11,122 bases of DNA from an uncultured Campylobacter sp. (lineage in GTDB: Bacteria > Campylobacterota > Campylobacteria > Campylobacterales > Campylobacteraceae). The stretch is taken from positions 1 through 11,122 of the forward strand of contig NZ_CALHIK010000155.1 of assembly GCF_938030785.1 (NCBI RefSeq), written 5' to 3'. Position 1 is the first letter of the stretch. Each line of letters starts with the position of its first letter. Under the pieces are notes generated by a model. That model made no database searches. It saw only the letters and a program-made list of their open reading frames with translations, and was not told the origin of the DNA. The translations under genes were made by a program, and so were the position numbers. Shown here piece by piece: positions 1 to 5,839 of the stretch.

Positions 1-185
1 GAGCCGCGCACCATCTGATCGGCATGTCTTGGATCTACGTTTAGTTTAAGAGCGATCTCCACCGTCTCGTCAAATTTAGCAGAAGCTAAAGTTTTTACCG
101 TGCTTACCGCTTCGTCTACACTATAAATTTTATTTACGTCAACTTTTTTTAAAAGTTCGTTGAATCTTTTTGAATTTTTTGGCAT
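1..185 (-). CDS. rplA: 50S ribosomal protein L1 (partial, N-terminal part)
   Basis: The gene starts at the ATG complementary to 183-185 and runs off the left edge of the window, so only about 61 residues are visible. The translation begins MPKNSKRFNELLKKVD and continues to LKLNVDPRHADQMVRG. The LNVDPRHADQMVRG stretch is a highly conserved part of ribosomal protein L1. L1 binds 23S rRNA to form the L1 stalk and in many bacteria also represses translation of its own operon. A GGAG ribosome binding site lies just upstream of the start. It follows rplK after 56 bases on the same strand, the usual L11-L1 order. Nothing odd is seen in the visible part. Confidence 0.95.
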   Translation of the reverse strand, partial: MPKNSKRFNELLKKVDVNKIYSVDEAVSTVKTLASAKFDETVEIALKLNVDPRHADQMVRG

Positions 186-241
186 ATATTTCTCCGCAAT
201 TAAAGTGCTACCGCTTTTTTAAACCTTAGCGGTCAAAAGGT

Positions 242-667
242 CTAGTCAGTGACCGTAATGCCCATAGAGCGAGCCGAACCGGCTATAATCCTAGCAGCCT
301 GCTCTCTATCTTTGGTATTCAGATCGGCGATCTTTTTCTCGACGATCTCTAAAACCTGAGCTTTCGTTAAGGACGCTACCTTCTTTTTAAGAGGGTTGTC
401 CGAGCCTTTATCTATCTTCGCCGCTTTTTTGATCAAATCCGTCGCAGGTGGCTGCTTAGTGATGAAAGTAAAGCTTTTATCGGCATAAACCGTGATGATA
501 ACGGGAATATTAAAGCCCGCCATATCTTTGGTTCGCTCGTTAAACGCTTTGCAAAATTCCATAATATTAACGCCCTTTTGTCCTAGCGCAGGACCTACCG
601 GCGGGCTTGGATTTGCTTTTGCGGCCGCTATTTGCAGCTTGATTTCGCCAACAACTTTCTTAGCCAT
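242..667 (-). CDS. rplK: 50S ribosomal protein L11
   Basis: This complete 141-residue protein has the normal bacterial L11 length. The proline-rich N-terminal motif NPSPPVGPALGQKGVNIMEF (from residue 19) is diagnostic of the family. The C-terminal domain ends with the conserved IIAGSARSMGITV segment (about residues 127-139), which forms part of the 23S rRNA-binding surface. L11 sits at the base of the GTPase-associated centre, where translation factors including EF-Tu act. The start is an ATG preceded by AAGGAG. It lies 20 bases downstream of nusG and 56 bases upstream of rplA, in the universal nusG-rplK-rplA order. The 20-base gap to nusG leaves no room for a large L1 operator in front of rplK. 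Confidence 0.97.
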   Translation of the reverse strand: MAKKVVGEIKLQIAAAKANPSPPVGPALGQKGVNIMEFCKAFNERTKDMAGFNIPVIITVYADKSFTFITKQPPATDLIKKAAKIDKGSDNPLKKKVASLTKAQVLEIVEKKIADLNTKDREQAARIIAGSARSMGITVTD

Positions 668-687
668 AAATTTACTCCTTATAAAAT

Positions 688-1218
688 TTAAATAATCTTT
701 TCAACTTGCGAATATGAAATTTCAATCGGCGTGCTTCGTCCGAAGATCGAAACATTAAGGCGAAGCTTGCCGTGGATCATATCATACTCTTCTACGATGC
801 CGTTGAAATTAGCAAAAGGTCCGTCGACGATCCTAACCGTCTCTCCGTCTTCAAAATTTATCTTCGGCTTAGGAGCCTCGCGATTATTGATCTTTTCTAG
901 AATTATTTCGATATCTTTTTCCGGTAGCGGAGAGGGCTTTTTCGCCTCGCCGATAAAGCGACTGACCTTAGGCAGCATCTGAATTCTATGCCATAAAGTG
1001 GTATCCAGATCTAAATTTGCAAAACAATACCCTGGATATAAGCTACGCTCTTTGATGGTTTGCTTTGTATTTTTGACCTCTATCACATCTTCGGTAGGCA
1101 CTAACACTTCGCCGATCTTAGCCTCCAGCGCTTCGTCTTGCTTTAGCGCTTCTATCGCACGCTTTACCGCCATCTCGCTGCCGGCGTAAGTTTGTATCGC
1201 ATACCATTTATTTGCCAT
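688..1218 (-). CDS. nusG: Transcription termination/antitermination factor NusG
   Basis: This 176-residue protein is of standard NusG length. The N-terminal NGN domain (about 1-115) begins with KWYAIQTYAGSE and carries the LYPGYCFANLDLD segment (60-72), which contacts the RNA polymerase clamp. The C-terminal KOW domain (about 122-176) contains VRIVDGPFANFNGIVEE and FGRSTPIEI, the usual KOW signature that binds Rho or ribosomal protein S10. NusG therefore links transcription to translation and modulates pausing and Rho termination. The ATG is preceded by AAGGA with good spacing. It follows secE after 13 bases, as in most bacteria, and is probably cotranscribed with it. Confidence 0.97.
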   Translation of the reverse strand: MANKWYAIQTYAGSEMAVKRAIEALKQDEALEAKIGEVLVPTEDVIEVKNTKQTIKERSLYPGYCFANLDLDTTLWHRIQMLPKVSRFIGEAKKPSPLPEKDIEIILEKINNREAPKPKINFEDGETVRIVDGPFANFNGIVEEYDMIHGKLRLNVSIFGRSTPIEISYSQVEKII

Positions 1219-1231
1219 ATTGTATCCTTGC

Positions 1232-1405
1232 TTAAGCCGTTATCAAAGCGGACATAATCAGATCCACTAGCGCTAAAAACAGTGCGATAACTACGACTAC
1301 GACGACCACAGAGATATACGCTGTTTTAGTCTGATCTTTAGTCGGGAAAATTACCTTATCTAACTCTACTTTTGCTTGTTTATAATACTCTTTTACTTTT
1401 TCCAT
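1232..1405 (-). CDS. secE: Preprotein translocase subunit SecE (short single-span form)
   Basis: The protein has 57 residues if started at MEKVKEYY. An upstream in-frame ATG would extend it by 14 residues, but those codons read through the 3' end of tRNA-Trp, so the shorter start is preferred. The sequence has the SecE core: an amphipathic KQAKVELDKVIFPTKDQT segment followed by one membrane span (about 31-54) containing seven consecutive valines. It matches the short SecE form of Campylobacter and Gram-positive bacteria rather than the three-span E. coli protein. SecE clamps SecY in the SecYEG channel. Its leader is only 12 bases between the tRNA-Trp CCA end and the ATG, with GAGGA as the ribosome binding site. 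Confidence 0.93.
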   Translation of the reverse strand: MEKVKEYYKQAKVELDKVIFPTKDQTKTAYISVVVVVVVIALFLALVDLIMSALITA

Positions 1406-1417
1406 ACCCAATCCTCG

Positions 1418-1493
1418 TGGCAGGGCAAGAGGGATTCGAACCCCCAACCATCGGATTTGGAATCCGGCGCTCTACCGTTGGAGCTATTGCCCT
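1418..1493 (-). tRNA. tRNA-Trp (CCA anticodon)
   Basis: The minus strand folds as a full cloverleaf: acceptor AGGGCAA, D-stem GCTC/GAGC, anticodon loop TTCCAAA with anticodon CCA, and T-arm with GGTTCGAAT. The terminal CCA is encoded at 1418-1420. The top anticodon-stem pair (27-43) is C with A, a mismatch. The tRNA lies between rpmG and secE on the same strand, so it is presumably cut from a longer transcript that also carries these mRNAs. Confidence 0.96.
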
Positions 1494-1501
1494 ATAAACA
1501 A

Positions 1502-1675
1502 TTAGCCTTTTAACTTTACTTCTTTATGAAGCGTGTGCTTTTTTAATCTAGGGCAATATTTTTTAAGTTCTAGTTTTTCGGTCGTAGTTTTGCTGTTTTT
1601 ATAAGTAGTATAGTTAATATCGCCACTCTCGGAGCATTTTAATCCGACCTTTACTCTACTTGAATTCTTTGCCAT
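1502..1675 (-). CDS. rpmG: 50S ribosomal protein L33
   Basis: This is a complete 57-residue gene: it begins MAKNSSRVKVGLKCSESGD, has central motif NYTTYKNSKTTTEKLELKKY, and ends CPRLKKHTLHKEVKLKG. The NYTTYKN and LELKKYCPRLKKHTLHKE segments are typical of L33, a small protein of the large subunit near the exit-site tRNA. Zinc-binding L33 has two CxxC pairs. Here only C14 and C41 remain: the first pair reads CSES and the second CPRL, so a four-cysteine zinc site is absent. The ATG at 1673-1675 is preceded by AAGGA. The gene lies directly after the tuf terminator hairpin and just before tRNA-Trp and secE. I am sure of the family; the loss of zinc binding is inferred from the missing residues. 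Confidence 0.93.
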   Translation of the reverse strand: MAKNSSRVKVGLKCSESGDINYTTYKNSKTTTEKLELKKYCPRLKKHTLHKEVKLKG

Positions 1676-1687
1676 TTAGTTTCCTTA

Positions 1688-1732
1688 AATAAAAAAGCAA
1701 ACGGAATTTCATAAAATTCCGTTTGCAAAAAA
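1688..1732 (-). terminator. Intrinsic terminator after tuf
   Basis: Right after the tuf stop codon the minus strand forms a 13-base-pair perfect stem (GCAAACGGAATTT with AAATTCCGTTTGC, 1697-1726) with a four-base loop, followed by TTTTTT. This is a strong rho-independent terminator reading leftward. There is no T-run after the hairpin on the plus strand, so it works in one direction only. The rpmG start codon is only about 13 bases beyond it, so downstream genes probably depend on readthrough or on a promoter inside tuf. Confidence 0.85.
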
Positions 1733-2932
1733 TTAAGCGATGATTTTCGAAACGACGCCTGAGCCTACGGTATGGCCGCCTTCGCGAATCGCGAAGCGAG
1801 TACCTTGTTCAAGAGCGATCGGAGCGATTAGCTCAACGGTGATTTTAACGTTATCGCCAGGCATTACCATCTCCGTTCCCTCAGGAAGGGTAATCGAACC
1901 GGTAACATCTGTCGTACGAACGTAAAACTGCGGTCTATAATTATTAAAGAATGGAGTATGGCGTCCGCCCTCTTCTTTAGTTAAGATATAAACCTCGCCC
2001 TCAAATTTAGTATGAGGAGTGATCGATTTTGGTTTGCATAGAACCATACCGCGCTCTACTTCCTCTTTCTTGGTGCCGCGCAATAAAACGCCTACGTTAT
2101 CGCCAGCCTCACCCTGATCCATCTCTTTTCTAAACATCTCAACGCCGGTAACGGTAGTAGTTTGAGTAGGTTTAATACCTACGATCTCGATAGTATCGCC
2201 AACTTTAACGATACCTTTTTCGATTCTACCGGTTACAACGGTACCGCGACCGGAAATCGAGAAAATATCTTCGATCGGAAGAAGGAAATCTTTATCAGTA
2301 TCGCGAACAGGAGTTGGGATATAGCTATCAACGGCATCCATAAGCTCCATAATCTTTGCAGACCACTCACCATCTTGTCCTGCTTTAGCCTCTTCAAGAG
2401 CCTTAAGCGCAGAACCTTTAATGATCGGAGTCTCGTCGCCAGGGAATTTATACTCTTTTAGAAGATCTCTAACTTCCTCTTCGACTAGCTCTAAAAGATC
2501 CGGATCATCGACCATATCGGTTTTGTTTAGAAAAACTACGATATAAGGAACGCCTACTTGGCGAGAAAGCAAGATGTGCTCGCGAGTTTGAGGCATAGGA
2601 CCATCTGCAGCAGAGACAACTAAAATAGCGCCGTCCATCTGAGCCGCACCGGTAATCATATTTTTTACGTAGTCGGCGTGGCCAGGGCAGTCAACGTGAG
2701 CATAGTGACGTTTCTCGGTCTCATATTCGATGTGAGACGTAGCGATAGTAATACCGCGCTCTTTTTCCTCTGGAGCGTTGTCGATATTATCGTAGTCTTT
2801 TAGCTCGGCTAGACCCTTCCTGGAAAGAACAGCAGAAATAGCAGCTGTCAAAGTAGTCTTACCATGGTCAACGTGACCGATGGTACCAATGTTTACGTGT
2901 GGCTTGTTACGATTAAATTTTTCTTTAGCCAT
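1733..2932 (-). CDS. tuf: Elongation factor Tu
   Basis: This 399-residue translation GTPase delivers aminoacyl-tRNA to the ribosome. The GTPase motifs are clear: P-loop GHVDHGKT (19-26), switch I RGITI (58-62), DCPGH (80-84), NKTD (135-138) and GSALKAL. These are followed by domain 2 (about 210-300, containing FSISGRGTVVTGRIE) and domain 3 ending GGHTVGSGVVSKII. Two adjacent ATG codons exist. The second, at 2930-2932, gives MAKEKF and lies five bases after GGAGG; the first lies only two bases after it, so the second is chosen. The gene follows a four-tRNA array on the same strand, as E. coli tufB does. It ends at a strong terminator. No second tuf copy is in the window. Confidence 0.98.
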   Translation of the reverse strand: MAKEKFNRNKPHVNIGTIGHVDHGKTTLTAAISAVLSRKGLAELKDYDNIDNAPEEKERGITIATSHIEYETEKRHYAHVDCPGHADYVKNMITGAAQMDGAILVVSAADGPMPQTREHILLSRQVGVPYIVVFLNKTDMVDDPDLLELVEEEVRDLLKEYKFPGDETPIIKGSALKALEEAKAGQDGEWSAKIMELMDAVDSYIPTPVRDTDKDFLLPIEDIFSISGRGTVVTGRIEKGIVKVGDTIEIVGIKPTQTTTVTGVEMFRKEMDQGEAGDNVGVLLRGTKKEEVERGMVLCKPKSITPHTKFEGEVYILTKEEGGRHTPFFNNYRPQFYVRTTDVTGSITLPEGTEMVMPGDNVKITVELIAPIALEQGTRFAIREGGHTVGSGVVSKIIA

Positions 2933-2987
2933 CATATCCTCCGTTATTGATTTGTGGATTACACAACAAACTAAGCGACTCTATTTT

Positions 2988-3062
<75 letters not shown>

Positions 3063-3175
3063 CTAAACTCAGGCAAAGAGAAATCGCTACCAATACCCAA
3101 CAATGCGACCAAAATTTAGATTATGTAAGCATATAAAAGCAGTTAAGTTTTACAGCTCCCAGTAAACCTAAATGG

Positions 3176-3252
3176 TGGAGCGGGAAACGGGGCTCGAACC
3201 CGCGACCCTCAGCTTGGAAGGCTGATGCTCTAGCCAACTGAGCTAATCCCGC
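3176..3252 (-). tRNA. tRNA-Gly (UCC anticodon)
   Basis: A complete cloverleaf on the minus strand with anticodon loop CTTCCAA (anticodon TCC), anticodon stem TCAGC/GCTGA, T-stem GCGGG/CCCGT, discriminator T and encoded CCA. The innermost acceptor pair (7-66) is T opposite T, a mismatch. A 113-base spacer separates it from the next tRNA (Thr-GGU), the longest gap in the array. Confidence 0.96.
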
Positions 3253-3264
3253 ATCAAAAATTCA

Positions 3265-3349
<85 letters not shown>

Positions 3350-3387
3350 CTTTGATGAAAATCTGGTCAAACACTGTTACAAAAAAA

Positions 3388-3463
3388 TGGAGCTGGTGGA
3401 CGGACTTGAACCGCCGACCCACTGCTTACAAGGCAGTAGCTCTACCAGCTGAGCTACACCAGC
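3388..3463 (-). tRNA. tRNA-Thr (UGU anticodon)
   Basis: First tRNA of the array. Acceptor GCTGGTG/CACCAGC, D-stem GCTC/GAGC, anticodon stem ACTGC/GCAGT around CTTGTAA (anticodon TGT), T-loop TTCAAGT, encoded CCA. Its 5' end lies about 20 bases downstream of the -10 box of the consensus promoter at 3484-3512, so the primary transcript has only a short leader. Confidence 0.97.
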
Positions 3464-3483
3464 ATTTTGAAATTGAAGTGCTG

Positions 3484-3512
3484 ATTATAGCCGAAAAAAT
3501 CGCATTTGTCAA
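3484..3512 (-). promoter_or_regulatory. Consensus sigma-70 promoter for the tRNA-tuf cluster
   Basis: The minus strand reads TTGACA (3507-3512), a 17-base spacer, then TATAAT (3484-3489). Both boxes match the housekeeping consensus exactly and the spacing is optimal. Transcription should start near 3477, about 14 bases before the first tRNA. It drives the four tRNAs and probably tuf. The exact -35 box is notable because Campylobacter housekeeping promoters usually lack a conserved -35. Confidence 0.88.
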
Positions 3513-3549
3513 GGCTGAAAACAACCGATTTAAAATTTCATAAAATTTT

Positions 3550-3558
3550 TGATATAAT
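3550..3558 (+). promoter_or_regulatory. Extended -10 promoter of the small coiled-coil gene
   Basis: The plus strand carries TGATATAAT, an extended -10 (TGn followed by a perfect TATAAT at 3553-3558), preceded by an AT-rich stretch without a recognisable -35. This is the usual Campylobacter housekeeping promoter form. The expected start near 3565 leaves a leader of about 25 bases before the ATG at 3590. It lies back to back with the tRNA promoter. Confidence 0.7.
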
Positions 3559-3589
3559 GCGCCCGATTTTAAATTTTAAGGAATTTTGC

Positions 3590-3808
3590 ATGAAAATCGT
3601 GCCTTGGATCATAATAGTTTTTATGATTTATCTGATTTATTACTTTATCTCTCGCTCCGAAAAGCGCCTAAATGCCCTTGAAAAGCGCCTAAATAACATA
3701 GAGGAAAACCTAAGCGAGCTAAAAAAGGCTACCGAAGCCAATAGGCTTTTGATCGAGGAAGAAAAGCTAAACTCCAAAGAAAGCGAAAATCCGCCGCAAG
3801 AAATTTGA
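3590..3808 (+). CDS. Small membrane-anchored coiled-coil protein, function unknown
   Basis: This is a 72-residue protein that I do not recognise as a named family. The start at 3590 is chosen because it follows AAGGA and the extended -10 promoter; a longer reading frame opening at 3506 would begin inside the opposing tRNA promoter. Residues 4-20 form one hydrophobic span (PWIIIVFMIYLIYYFIS). Residues 21-60 are highly charged, with heptads EKRLNAL, EKRLNNI and EENLSEL that predict a parallel coiled coil. The tail (61-72) is polar and proline-containing. The first two heptads are encoded by an exact 15-base repeat at 21-base spacing. The likely topology is a short periplasmic N-terminus with a cytoplasmic coiled coil, or the reverse. 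It stands alone between the tRNA cluster and hemN. A scaffold or oligomerising membrane role is only a guess. Confidence 0.7.
   Translation: MKIVPWIIIVFMIYLIYYFISRSEKRLNALEKRLNNIEENLSELKKATEANRLLIEEEKLNSKESENPPQEI
3659..3694 (+). repeat. Tandem heptad-encoding repeat
   Basis: The 15-base word GAAAAGCGCCTAAAT occurs at 3659-3673 and again at 3680-3694, exactly 21 bases (seven codons) apart. It encodes EKRLN twice in register with the coiled-coil heptad, which suggests the rod grew by local duplication. Confidence 0.7.
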
Positions 3809-3872
3809 AATTTAGCCGCGCCGCAAATATCCGCGCAGCAGCCACGGCGCGCCGTATATTCGCCCCGAAGGT

Positions 3873-3914
3873 AAAAAAGTAAAATTTACGCAATTGTTTT
3901 AGATGAAATTTTAC
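3873..3914 (-). terminator. Possible terminator downstream of hemN
   Basis: On the minus strand GTAAAATTT and AAATTTTAC (3906-3914 and 3879-3887) can pair as a 9-base-pair AT-rich stem with an 18-base loop, followed by TTTTTT (3873-3878). The position, about 70 bases after the hemN stop, suits a terminator, but the long loop and AT-rich stem make it weak. The rest of the 177-base convergent gap (3809-3985) holds no gene. It does contain a GC-rich inverted repeat (CGCGCCG at 3817-3823 and CGGCGCG at 3845-3851) that could fold after the small plus-strand gene but lacks a T-run. Confidence 0.35.
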
Positions 3915-3985
3915 GCCTAAATTTAAACTCTAAATTTAAAAACCCGAATTTCAACGATGAAATTTAATAGCCAAATTTCTCCCGA

Positions 3986-5356
3986 TCAAACCGTTTTTGA
4001 AAAGCGCTTTTCACCCAAATTTTTACCCATATACTCATCAAAGCACATCGCGATATTGCGGATCAAAAGCGTGCCGGTAGGCGTTACGGAAATTCTATTC
4101 GGCGAGACTTGCACGAAATCCTTTAGCGCCTCAAGCTGCTTTAAGCTCACATCAAAGTGCTCGAAAAATTTTATCTTAAATTTCTCCTCGATCGCCTCTA
4201 TATCTACGCAAAAATTACTCATCAGCCCCATAATCACCTCTTTGCGCAGCAGATCCTCTTTATTTAACAAAACGCCCCTGCAATACGGCAGCCTGCCTTC
4301 ATCGATCGCAGCCTCGTAAGCGTCCATATCTTTGAAATTTTGCGCGTAGTGGCGCGCGCCCTCGCCGATGCTGGTTAGCCCGATGCCGATCAGATCGGCG
4401 CCGCCCTTGGTCGTATAGCCCTGAAAATTACGGTGTAGCGAGCCGTTTTTAAGCGCGGCATGAAGCTCGTCCGCGGGCTTTGAGTAGTGATCCATACCGA
4501 TCATCTCATATCCGTTCGCGCTCAAAAAATCGTGCGTAAATTTTAAAATTTCAAGCTTCACTTTAGGCTCCGGCAAGGTCGTTTCGTCAAATTTACGCAT
4601 AGATTTTTTGATCCACGGCACGTGCGCGTAGTTAAAGATCGCAAAGCGATCCGGATCAAGCGAAAGCGCAAGCTCCAGCGTGCGCTTAAAGCTAGCTAGG
4701 CTCTGATACGGAAGACCGTATATCAGATCCATATTTATCGATTTTATTCCCCTCTCGCGCGCCATGGCTATGACGTCCCTAGTAAGCTCGAAAGGCTGGA
4801 TGCGGTGGATCTCCTTTTGCACGCGCTCGTCAAAATCCTGCACGCCGTAGCTGATGCGATTAAAGCCGTTTGAAACAAGCACGTCGAGCTGCTCGGCATT
4901 TAAAAACCGCGGATCGATCTCGCAACTGATCTCGGCTTCGGGGCTGAAATTTTTAAAATATTTTTTGATATTTTTTATGTGGCGCGCGAGCTGTTCGGCG
5001 CTAAAATACGTAGGCGTGCCGCCGCCGAAGTGCATCTGCACGACTTGCCGCGAGCCGTCCACGACGCCGCTTAAAATTTGCATTTCGCGCTCGATATAGT
5101 CCAAATACCGATCCATCTTGTCGCGCTTGCCTGTGTAGATTACGTTGCAGCCGCAAAAATAACAGGCGGAGCGGCAAAACGGCATGTGAAAGTAAAGCGA
5201 CAGGGGCGTAGAGCTTTTCTGATTTTTCAGCTCATTTAAATACCCCTCGTAGCTGAAATTTTCGCTAAATTCCAAAGCGGTCGGATAGCTCGTGTAGCGG
5301 GGTCCAGGGCGCGAAAATTTCGCGTAAGCGTCAAAGTCTATGCTATTCACGGCCAC
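3986..5356 (-). CDS. hemN: Oxygen-independent coproporphyrinogen III dehydrogenase
   Basis: This 456-residue radical-SAM enzyme decarboxylates coproporphyrinogen III to protoporphyrinogen IX without oxygen, late in heme synthesis. The motif CRSACYFCGC gives C61, C65 and C68 for the 4Fe-4S cluster plus C70, matching the family spacing. Y55 in LYFHMPFC and the SAM-binding GGGTPT (111-116) are also present, and PGPRYTSYPTALEFSE is typical near the N-terminus. The length agrees with true HemN (about 457 in E. coli), not with the shorter HemW-like proteins. No ATG is available: GTG at 5356 or GTG at 5350 could start it. The second has better spacing from AAGG. The first 8-14 bases overlap the end of the DUF2603 gene, which suggests translational coupling. 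Confidence 0.96.
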   Translation of the reverse strand: MAVNSIDFDAYAKFSRPGPRYTSYPTALEFSENFSYEGYLNELKNQKSSTPLSLYFHMPFCRSACYFCGCNVIYTGKRDKMDRYLDYIEREMQILSGVVDGSRQVVQMHFGGGTPTYFSAEQLARHIKNIKKYFKNFSPEAEISCEIDPRFLNAEQLDVLVSNGFNRISYGVQDFDERVQKEIHRIQPFELTRDVIAMARERGIKSINMDLIYGLPYQSLASFKRTLELALSLDPDRFAIFNYAHVPWIKKSMRKFDETTLPEPKVKLEILKFTHDFLSANGYEMIGMDHYSKPADELHAALKNGSLHRNFQGYTTKGGADLIGIGLTSIGEGARHYAQNFKDMDAYEAAIDEGRLPYCRGVLLNKEDLLRKEVIMGLMSNFCVDIEAIEEKFKIKFFEHFDVSLKQLEALKDFVQVSPNRISVTPTGTLLIRNIAMCFDEYMGKNLGEKRFSKTV

Positions 5357-5825
5357 CCGCCTTGGTTTTGATAAGCTCTTCGATATCGATAAAAAGGTTT
5401 GGATGCAGGCTTTTTACGCGCGAAACGACGGCGTCGACGTCTAAGCTTAATCTTTTCGCATTCGGATTTGCGCCCGTTAGCCTTCTGATCTCGTCCATAC
5501 ACACGATCCACGCGTCGCCGAAATCCACCGGCGTATGCTGCAAGATCGAGCGCTCAAGCTTGAGATTAAAATTTTCCTGCATCGCGTTTTTGGTCGCGGC
5601 GATGAGATTTGCGAGCGATTTTATCGAGATCATCGTGTGTACTTCGTTATTTTCGTCGATGCCGAACCACGGCTCCTCGTCGCTCCACGAGCCGCTTTTT
5701 AAAGTGAGTTTTTTCTCGTTGTCCTCGCCCTGCGAAATTTCAAAAACCGTCCTTTTCGAGCTATCCAGCCCGAAAAATTCGCTCGCTTTGTCGATCTTTT
5801 TTAGCGCTTTATCTTTTTCTTCCAT
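5343..5825 (-). CDS. DUF2603 / UPF0763 family protein, function unknown
   Basis: This 160-residue soluble protein has no signal peptide or membrane span. It resembles the UPF0763 (DUF2603) proteins that I know only from Campylobacter and Helicobacter relatives. Conserved-looking landmarks are RTVFEISQGE (25-34), EPWFGIDENNEV (51-62), a helical ENFNLKLERSIL (84-95) and HPNLFIDIEELI (141-152). The ATG is preceded by AGGAGA. It begins 14 bases after argF and overlaps hemN, so the three are probably one transcript. No catalytic motif is visible; the sequence is acidic with mixed helical character. Its position directly ahead of hemN makes a heme- or metabolism-related accessory role conceivable, but nothing in the sequence proves it. 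Confidence 0.85.
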   Translation of the reverse strand: MEEKDKALKKIDKASEFFGLDSSKRTVFEISQGEDNEKKLTLKSGSWSDEEPWFGIDENNEVHTMISIKSLANLIAATKNAMQENFNLKLERSILQHTPVDFGDAWIVCMDEIRRLTGANPNAKRLSLDVDAVVSRVKSLHPNLFIDIEELIKTKAGGRE

Positions 5826-5839
5826 GCTTTCTCCTAAAT

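Noticed and set aside
1406..1447. A 14-residue N-terminal extension of SecE.
   Set aside because: The codons are the 3' half of tRNA-Trp. The internal ATG has a ribosome site and gives the normal SecE start.
2162..2461. A 99-codon plus-strand frame opposite tuf.
   Set aside because: It is a shadow of the strongly conserved tuf frame, with no ribosome site or recognisable domain.
3506..3589. A 28-codon N-terminal extension of the small coiled-coil protein from an ATG at 3506.
   Set aside because: It would start within the opposed tRNA promoter and upstream of the extended -10. The ATG at 3590 has AAGGA.
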